Part shown: one piece after another, positions 56,746 to 64,000 of the stretch
Numbering within the stretch: the stretch's first letter is position 1
Layout of the letters: the number at the start of each line of letters is the position of its first letter
Notes under the pieces: generated by a model
The model's input: only the letters and a program-made list of their open reading frames with translations
What the model was told of the DNA's origin: nothing
Databases searched by the model: none
Source: Rhodamnia argentea
Lineage: Eukaryota > Streptophyta > Magnoliopsida > Myrtales > Myrtaceae
Assembly (NCBI RefSeq): GCF_020921035.1
Contig: NC_063150.1
Location: forward strand, 32,101,826 to 32,165,825
Length of the DNA stretch: 64,000 nucleotides
Direction: 5' to 3'
Program-made: the position numbers and the translations under genes

Positions 56746-59036
56746 TTTTTTCGTGATATTAATTTTTTTAATTTTTTTTTTGAAAGTACTTGACTTGGAT
56801 CAGATTCGTGAATCACACGCGATTGGGACACACACACGCACACGGAGCACGGTGTCTTCATTCCGAGTTCACATTTTGAAAAAGGCTGACCCCCAGCTGC
56901 TGGATGTTGACGACGCTTGCTCCTCTACGGCTGTGGGGGAGGAGAGGGACGCTAAAATTCCTATTTCACCCTCTCAGATTCATGCCAGGACGGAGCGTAA
57001 TCTTATCAAGGGCGAGTCGGCACCCTTCTCACCGCCCCGGTCGCGACCCGATCCCCGATCCAAGCTCGATCCCTCCGAACCCACATCGGCGGCACGAGGC
57101 AAATAGAAGGATGTAGCAATGACATGTACAAAGAGTCTCGGAGCATTCCACTAGTTTCCGTTTGGGTAAAGGTAACGTTAACGTGGAAACTAGAACGATC
57201 ACCACCACCACATTTCTTAGTTTAGAAAGGTCAAGGTTACTGTTGTACCGACAGCTTCTCATTAAGCCTCGAAGAAATAAAGTCGACAAAAATTTTAAAA
57301 AAAATTAAAAGATTAAATCTGGGCCCCACAATAATCGGGGCTAGCTTCGTGTACAGAGGTGATGCGAATGTCGCAATCCGCATCCGCACCGTCATCCAGG
57401 TGGACTTGCGGGGACGGCCAGACCATTAGCCTCTTGACTCCTTCTGGCCCCCACCAACTTTGATTTTCTTTCTCAATTTAATGCGTGTGACCGCCAGAGT
57501 GATTGGCCTAATTCACCTCGCTAGCAAACTACGACCGAACAACTCCTGTCGGGTCGCCCTAGTTACGGCCATGTCTCGTGTGAGAGACTTTTCCGACCGT
57601 TGATCTGAGCAAGATTGCCAGAATTATGGCCCTCCCTATGAGGGTGATCGGTTTTGGAACGGTCTAATGAAACTGGTAAATTATTAGTAGAGGTGAACAA
57701 TACCGACTTCTGTTTTAATAAACGAATGAAAATTAGGTTTATATATAAAAATAAATAAAAAAATAACTGATGAATTATTAGATTAATATTTAAGAAATAA
57801 AAAAATAGAAAAAATTCTCGTATCGGGGGCACAATTCTTCCTTAGAATTGGGAACCATATCGAAAATTACCGGGTTCAATTTCATGGAATTGGGAGTCGA
57901 ACGAAATTGGCTGGTTCGGGCGATTTTTTATTTGGTCGATCCATCTTGTTCATCCCTTTCTCTAATGGATGTGAGATTCTTATGATAATATGCAGAGGGG
58001 AGCAATTACCGCCGGTTCATCCTCTCTTTTTTTTCTACGAAATCATGTTTAATGTTCATTTCTTGTGTCTCTCGACTATTAACAATTTCGAATTTCTCTT
58101 TAATAAGTTGTTATTCAATGCCTATGCATCGTAGGGCCTATTTAAAGTAGCATAAACTTTGGATCTCGCTGCCGACCCCCGTCAACAAAAAGGGTGGATC
58201 TTAATTAGTCAATTTCTATATGACCATGATTCAACAATATATGGATCTTAATTAGTCAATATCTGTATGACTATGATTCAACAATATATATATAGGAGCA
58301 CCTTTTTCCTTGCGATGAACAGTTTACTTAGTCAGTTCATTTCTTTAACGGATCGAAACATCGTATTGATAATGTCGATGAATATATATAATATCAATTA
58401 TTTTTTGGGTTAATGTTGCTAAGTATTTTTAGCGATGTCTCGTCTCCAAACTCGAAGTGATAAGATGATCAAGATTCTCACACATACCCGGCATTGCATG
58501 GCATCTCGCACGTGTAATATTAGCATTTCACTCCCTAATCTCTTTATAAGTAGGATCGCATGTCTATTCGCGCATTATTATATGCTTTATTAAGGTATGG
58601 ATGAACAACGTTTACCAGTCGGTGTCGAATTAGAAACGCACAGGGGTTGGTGGAATGTCTAACATGACCTCCTCGGTCCTCACCCAATACGAAATTTGAG
58701 AGCCGTTATAAAATAATTTCCTTAATGATAATTATTCACAATAATAGAAATTGCACGCGCCTCCTTTCGTGGACCGACCCAATAATTTATTTAAATCCGT
58801 CCCGCAATCATTATTCCATAATTACTCCCCTGAGATTTTTTTAATCTTTCGTGTATTATATAGTCATATGGTCGTTGTTCGCGTAGCTTGGTATAACAAC
58901 GCCCGCCAATCAGGTGAAGCCACGTAGGCTTGACAAGAGGGTTCCATTAAATTTATAAAGTCGAAGATAAGGTCATATGATATATGGTTCAACGTATTAT
59001 ATTTATTGCCATGCCCATGTGTTTTATTGCTATTAC
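56675..59036 (+). repeat. Segmental duplication, copy 1
   Basis: Collinear with 61630-64000. Shared landmarks in order: GATATTAATTTTTTT, GTGAATCACA(C/T)GCG, GGAGCACGGTGTCT, AAAAAGGCTGACCCC, TGCTGGATGTTGACGAC, CCGACAGCTTCT(C/G)ATTAAGCC, TGGATCTTAATTAGTCAATT-type sequence, CGCGCCTCCTTT(C/T)GTGGACC, ATGGTCGTTGTTCGCG, CAATCAGG(T/A)GAAGCCACGTA and the final ACGTATTATATTTATTGCC. Open frames inside it (e.g. 56753-57106) are not conserved in copy 2, so I call no gene. It could be a duplicated gene flank whose coding part lies outside the window. Confidence 0.8.
58195..58288 (+). repeat. Direct tandem repeat, 47-bp period
   Basis: TGGATCTTAATTAGTCAAT starts at 58195 and again at 58242, both copies ending GATTCAACAATATA. 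Copy 2 of the large duplication has a single version (62899 onward), so this small duplication is specific to copy 1. Confidence 0.9.
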
Positions 59037-60059
59037 CGTTTATATCTAAATCAAAAGATATATTTGTAATGTAGGCGCATACGCGTGTATGTTTATGCTC
59101 TTAAAAGTTCCAAAAATGGTACCTCCGTGGCATATCTATCCCATTCGACGAGCTAAAAATTTCGAGCCAATATCTCGTGACACATAAGTTTTCGTCTTAT
59201 AAAAAATCTCAAATCTGTGCCCTCATGAAACATTTACCTTAAATTGAATTTCACCTCAAAAAAAAAAAAAAACTCGAATAGGTACTCCCGACTTCCTAAT
59301 TCTGCCTTCTAACACACGTGGATTTTTCACGTCCAATTCATCATTCTCCACATCAGATCTGCCTTGCAATTGTCTGCCACGTGTGTTGGCATGTATGGGT
59401 GTCATCAAGATATCGTGCGAGATGATAACTGAGAGTGAATTTGGATCAGGGGTAACACTTTTTTTTTTTTTGCAAGACGGTGATTAGTACGGCGTATATA
59501 TGTTATGATTGTACAAGTTTAGGACATTTTCGCGAGACGAAATCAATCTAGGATAAACCCATTTTTGTAGTGTCGGGTTTTCCCTCCTTTGTATAGTTGC
59601 GCATTGGTTAAAGTTAATTAATTACTTACTTTTACCAAAAAAAAAAATCAATCTAGGATAAACTTGTCATCATGTATCGGTTTTGAAATTTTCAAAGTAT
59701 TAACCCAAAAAAAGAGAGAAAAATCACGTGCGACACGAATCTTACAAACGCATTTGATCAATCCACAAAATTCCAAGTGTACCGAATGGAATCACTTGAT
59801 TATTTGTGTAGTACCCTTATTACGTACCTAATAAACATCGGTATGTGACGCATTGGCATCTTAAAATATCTGCGAGGCGATGCTCTATCTTCTTTTATTT
59901 TACATCAAGCATTAATAAATTTTGATGGACGATGCGCAGGTCGTGATTAATAAATTTAATCAAATTTGGTTGCAATCGTATCAATATTGGACCGTTGATT
60001 TTAAATGGGGAGGAGATATGTGTCCCGAATCATGGGATGTGTGAAGATAAATTTTAGAA
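59037..60059. other. Intergenic, nothing recognised
   Basis: AT-rich with several A/T runs (59257-59273, 59459-59471, 59636-59647). No gene. Confidence 0.4.
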
Positions 60060-60880
60060 GTGTGCATGGTCAAGGCCGGTCTGATCCTAGTGTGGAACCG
60101 GGGACTGGATCGGTAATCCCAATCCCCAAATTTTCAAGACCGGGGACCGGATGGGGATCATACTAGCCCGGGACCGGCGTTCCGTTCCGGTCCTGGTCCG
60201 GTTTCGGTGGGATCGCTAACACCGACTACTTATAGAAATCTAATTATTTGATCTAAAGTAATAACTTCCAATCTTAACCATCCAACCTAATAAATATACA
60301 CATGACCATGTACAACCATCATATGAGTACTTATAATCCTAAAATAATGAGAAAAGTCTAAATTAGAAAGAAAAATACTTAAAACAACTCAAGCGGGATT
60401 ATGCTCCCGATTCATTCTCCTTGAGTTAGAAAGAATCGAGTTCAAAGTGAGATTGCACTTGCACTTCATTGAATCCAAGTGCAAACAAAATCATAGATTT
60501 GCATAATATAGTAAAGAAAAAACACCGATTGAGTCAAAACAAAACACGTTTGGAGATTGCACATCAACAAACACGATTAGAGGCTGCGTTGCGAAGGCGA
60601 AACGCAAGCGTCAAGCGAGAGGAGAGAAGTGAGTGTCAAGTAGAAGATAGGAAAATTAGGTTAACTAATTCTTCAAAAAAAAATATTTTTTTAATTATAT
60701 GTAATTATATATTATCTAAGCGATCCGATCCGTTCCCATCTATCATGAAACCGGGGATTGGACCACCCAGTCACTAGTCCCATTTATTGGGATCGGGGAT
60801 CGGACCGCCCCCTCTCAAGGACCAAACCAACTAGGCCGGTCCGGTCCGGTCTAATCCATTTGCTCATCTCTAATAAATTT
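60060..60880. mobile_element. Element with 'ccggtccggtcc' inverted ends
   Basis: The left part (GTGCATGGTCAAGGCCGGTC, GACCGGGGACCGGATGGGG, GTTCCGTTCCGGTCCTGGTC) and the right part (GATCGGGGATCGGACCGCCC, CTAGGCCGGTCCGGTCCGG, GGATTAGACC on the complement) are rich in opposing CCGG/GGTCC phrases around an AT-rich middle. A 102-codon frame at 60469 is basic (KKKHRLSQNKTRLEIA) and unassigned. Confidence 0.4.
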
Positions 60881-61099
60881 TATGGTTATGGAGATCTTAG
60901 TGCATATAAGGAAACAGGTCACATGCACCTAATTTTGGACAGGCTATCCTTACCTTTTGTTGTTGATATAGTCCATTCTCGTTGTGTTGGAATACGTCAA
61001 GATAAGCATCCTGCTTCTTCTCCTTCTTCTTTTTAATAAAAAACAATGTCAAAAAATTCATGGGATCATGCTTATCACAAGGTCCAGAGAAATAAGTAC

Positions 61100-61500
61100 G
61101 AAAAAGCTTTTTTCACGTGGTGACGGAGCACCTTGTAAACTACTCATGCGCCTGGTCATCGTGCTTCCAATGCCACGTGGGGTGGGGTCAACTTTGTCCA
61201 GGGACGGCGAGGCTTGCCCGTGCTAGTGGCCGGCGAAGCGAGTTTTGCCAGAGTTCGGCAAGGTCGACCTCGTTGCCCTCGTCCTTGGCTAATCGTCAAG
61301 GTCTAGCGATCGGTTGGAGGAAAAAAGGAAATAAAAAATAAAAAAGAAACAAAAAATTTAAAATTATTATAAACTGTCTAGTTAGCGCAATTGATTTTTT
61401 TTTTTTTTCGATCTAGGATTCAATTTATTAAAGAAAAAAGTTTATGACTAAATCGACACAATTGCAAAAGGTTTAAGATTTTTTTGATAATTTTTTCTTA
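61100..61500. mobile_element. GC-core element fragment with one MITE arm
   Basis: GC-rich GGCGAGGCTTGCCCGTGCTA and GTGGCCGGCGAAGCG, then a purine-rich run, then the arm CACAATTGCAAAAGGTTTAAG ending near GATAATTTTTTC. It mirrors the left-handed fragments at 6085, 14520 and 24170. Confidence 0.45.
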
Positions 61501-61629
61501 TTTGCATATTACTGAAATTAGGCGGGTATATAATCGCGCGATACTTTGGGAGCACCTAAGGAACTCGTAATCACGCTGCTTTGGACATGAGAATATACAA
61601 ATCACGATCGGTCCAAATCCTTTTATCAC

Positions 61630-64000
61630 GAATTTATCAATTTGAGGTTTTTGATAATTCAAAAATTAACTTGAAGATACGATTATATCAATTCATGAAT
61701 TTTTCGAGATATTAATTTTTTTTTATTTTTTTGGAAAGTACTTTTTTTTTTTGCACTAGAAAGTATTTCACTTGGATAAAAAAACGTGAATCACATGCGC
61801 CCGGGACCCGCACGCGCACTCAACACACGGAGCACGGTGTCTCCATTCCGAGTCACGTTTGAAAAAGGCTGACCCCAGGAGGTGCTGGATGTTGACGACA
61901 CTTGCTCCTCCACGCCTCGGGGTGATGGACAGCGAAAATTTCCATTTCGACCCTCTCGGATTCGTGCTAGGATGGAGCGTAATCGTATTGAGGGGCTAGT
62001 CAGCCCCCTTCTCACCGCCCCATTCGCGACCCGATCCCTAGTCAGAGCTCGATCAGTCCGAACCATCCGAGCTCACCTGCGCGTGGCGAGGCGAATCGAC
62101 GATGTACGGTCCGACCGAGCCATGAGATGTACAGAAGTCTTGGAGCATGACACAAGTTTCCGTTGGGTAAAAGTTAGCGTTAGCATAGAAACGAAAATGA
62201 TCACCGCCACATTTCTTAATTTAGAAAGGTCGAGATTTACCGTTGTGCCGACAGCTTCTGATTAAGCCTCGAAAAAAAAGAAAGCCCAAAAAAATAAAAT
62301 AATAAATAAATAAATCTGGGTCCCAACCAAGGCGGCGGCTAACTTCGTGTACAGATGATGCGGATGTCGGAATCCGCACCAAAATCCAGGTGGACTTCCA
62401 GAGACCACCAGGTCAGGTCACGAGCCTCTTCACTCCTTTTGGTCCCCCCACCAAATTAATTTTTTCTTTCGTCTTCTTTCTTAGTCTAATCTGTGTCACC
62501 ACCAAACCTAGTAGCCGACGAAATATGATCACGGCTCGATTCGCGTCGCGCGAGCAAACTGCATCCGAACAATTCGTGTCATGTCTGGTGTGAGAGAACC
62601 TTTCTTGATCGTTGATCTAGGTGAGGTCGCAGGGACTCTCTCTCTCTCTCTCTCTCTTTATGTAATGGATGTGAAATTCTTACAGTAACATGCAGAGGGG
62701 AGTGATGATGGCCGGTTCGTCCATTCTTTTTTTCACGGAATTACTATTTAATGTTTGTGTCTCGTGTCCGTCTCGGTTAGTAATAACTTTAGTTTTCTCC
62801 TAAATAAATTGTTATTGAATACCCATGCATCGTAGGGCCTACTTTTCAAAGTATAATAACTTTGGATCTCATTACCCACCCCCACCAACAAAAACGGTGG
62901 ATCTTAGTTAGTCAATTTCTGCATCACTATTCAGTCCATGACATTCAACAAGTTTTAATTATATAAGGTGAATGGGACCACATTCCCCTTGCCACCACCG
63001 CCACCGCCACCGCCGCTGCTACCACCACTACCCCCCAGCCCTGCCCCGCACCACTCTTCCCTTTGTGATGAGCGGTTTAGAGCGCACACCGCACGGCAAT
63101 ATTTTTGCTAGAGAAATCAACTTCTGATCAAAAATTGATTTTCCTATTCCTACTTATGAGTTTTTTCAACTTTCGGAGAGAAGCGATTTTCTCTTCTTCT
63201 TTTTTGTAACTTTTTCAAGTAACTCCGAAACTACACATGGAGCAACAAAAAAAAAAAAAGATCCGAAAGTAGAAAAAATAAAGTCGCGCAATCAAACGGA
63301 TTCCTATTCTAGAAGTACTTTTGAAGCTTTTTCTTTAATGAATCAAAACACTATATTGATAATGTCGATAGATTATTTATATAAATATGTTATCAATTTC
63401 TTTGATTTTTTTTTTTTTTTATGTTGCTAAGTATTTTTTTGGCAATATCTTGTCTCCAAACTCGAGGTGATAAGATTGCATGGGCAGCAGACCCCATTGA
63501 CTCCATCCACATATTGTCTAATTCATATGATGCACATATATTTATATCATGTATTATTATCTTTGTTTTAATTAAGGTACGGATGAACAACTTTTACCGG
63601 TCAATGTCGAATTTAGAAATGCGCAGGCATTGGTGGAATGTCCAACACGACCTCATCGACCAATAGGAAAATCCAGAACCTTAATAAAATAAATTTTTTT
63701 ATAATGATAAGACCAGAGGAAATTTCACGCGCCTCCTTTTGTGGACCGACCCAAAAAAAAATTTATTTAAATCCCGTCCGGCAATCATTACTCCATAATC
63801 ACTCCCCCAAAGATTTTATTAATCTTCCCGTGTATTGTATAATCATATGGTCGTTGTTCGCGAAGCAACCGAACGTGGCGAGCCAATCAGGAGAAGCCAC
63901 GTAAGCTTGAGAAGAGGCCTTTAACGTCATATAATATATTGGTTCTTTTTTTTTTTTTGACGTATTATATTTATTGCCATGCCCCAAGTATTTTATTCCT
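61630..64000 (+). repeat. Segmental duplication, copy 2 (runs off the window)
   Basis: Collinear with 56675-59036 and still matching at the last base, so its end lies outside. Differences include a (TC)n microsatellite at 62635-62657 and a 60-nt (CCACCG)n-like insertion at 62985-63045. No conserved reading frame. Confidence 0.8.

Noticed and set aside
1-64000. CRISPR array, prokaryotic operon, plasmid or viral genome
   Set aside because: No spaced direct-repeat array, no prokaryotic gene organisation and no viral protein families; all genes are plant nuclear genes with introns or plant-specific domains.

Overview
The window is nuclear DNA from a flowering plant. Its genes carry many short GT-AG introns, the families are plant-specific, and the spaces between genes are AT-rich and full of small non-autonomous transposons. 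Several of these elements have a GC-rich core flanked by AT-rich inverted repeats, which reminds me of Myrtaceae (Eucalyptus-like) genomes. The family assignment is inference; 'eudicot tree-type genome' is safer.

Layout. 0-3 kb: a Cassandra-like TRIM LTR carrying 5S rRNA-like sequence, then a minus-strand pectinesterase (PMEI-PME precursor). 3-16 kb: a tandem array of three related units. Units A and C each carry a single-C2H2 zinc-finger repressor gene; unit B keeps both flanks but has lost the gene. 16-19 kb: coding-like relics and palindromic MITEs. 19.1-23.2 kb: a minus-strand, eight-exon gene for a DUF1399/GRDP-type protein, with a perfect 56-bp duplication that doubles a G-box upstream. 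23.5-29.3 kb: repeats, including a 0.9-kb TIR element. 29.3-30.4 kb: a minus-strand unit with a telo-box/site II/TATA promoter and two paralogous C/D-box snoRNA candidates whose guides match U6 and U2 snRNA. 31.0-32.3 kb: an F-box PP2-B-type gene with a GC-AG intron. 32.5-39.2 kb: repeats. 39.3-42.4 kb: a plastid-targeted TPR-like protein. 44.3-53.2 kb: a 21-exon PX-PH phospholipase D of the zeta class with a local frameshift/possible intronization. 53.8-55.1 kb: TEN1, a CST telomere-capping subunit. 55-64 kb: no gene seen, but a ~2.4-kb segment occurs twice (about 56.7-59.0 and 61.6-64.0 kb).

The genes do not form a pathway; this is ordinary plant gene order. I see no viral genome, CRISPR array or operon. 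The observations I value most are the snoRNA pair, the frame disruption in the phospholipase D gene, and the tandem triplication with loss of one zinc-finger gene. Spliced genes are given as one span with exon coordinates in the evidence. All exon joins were worked out by eye from GT-AG (once GC-AG) sites, phase continuity and family similarity.
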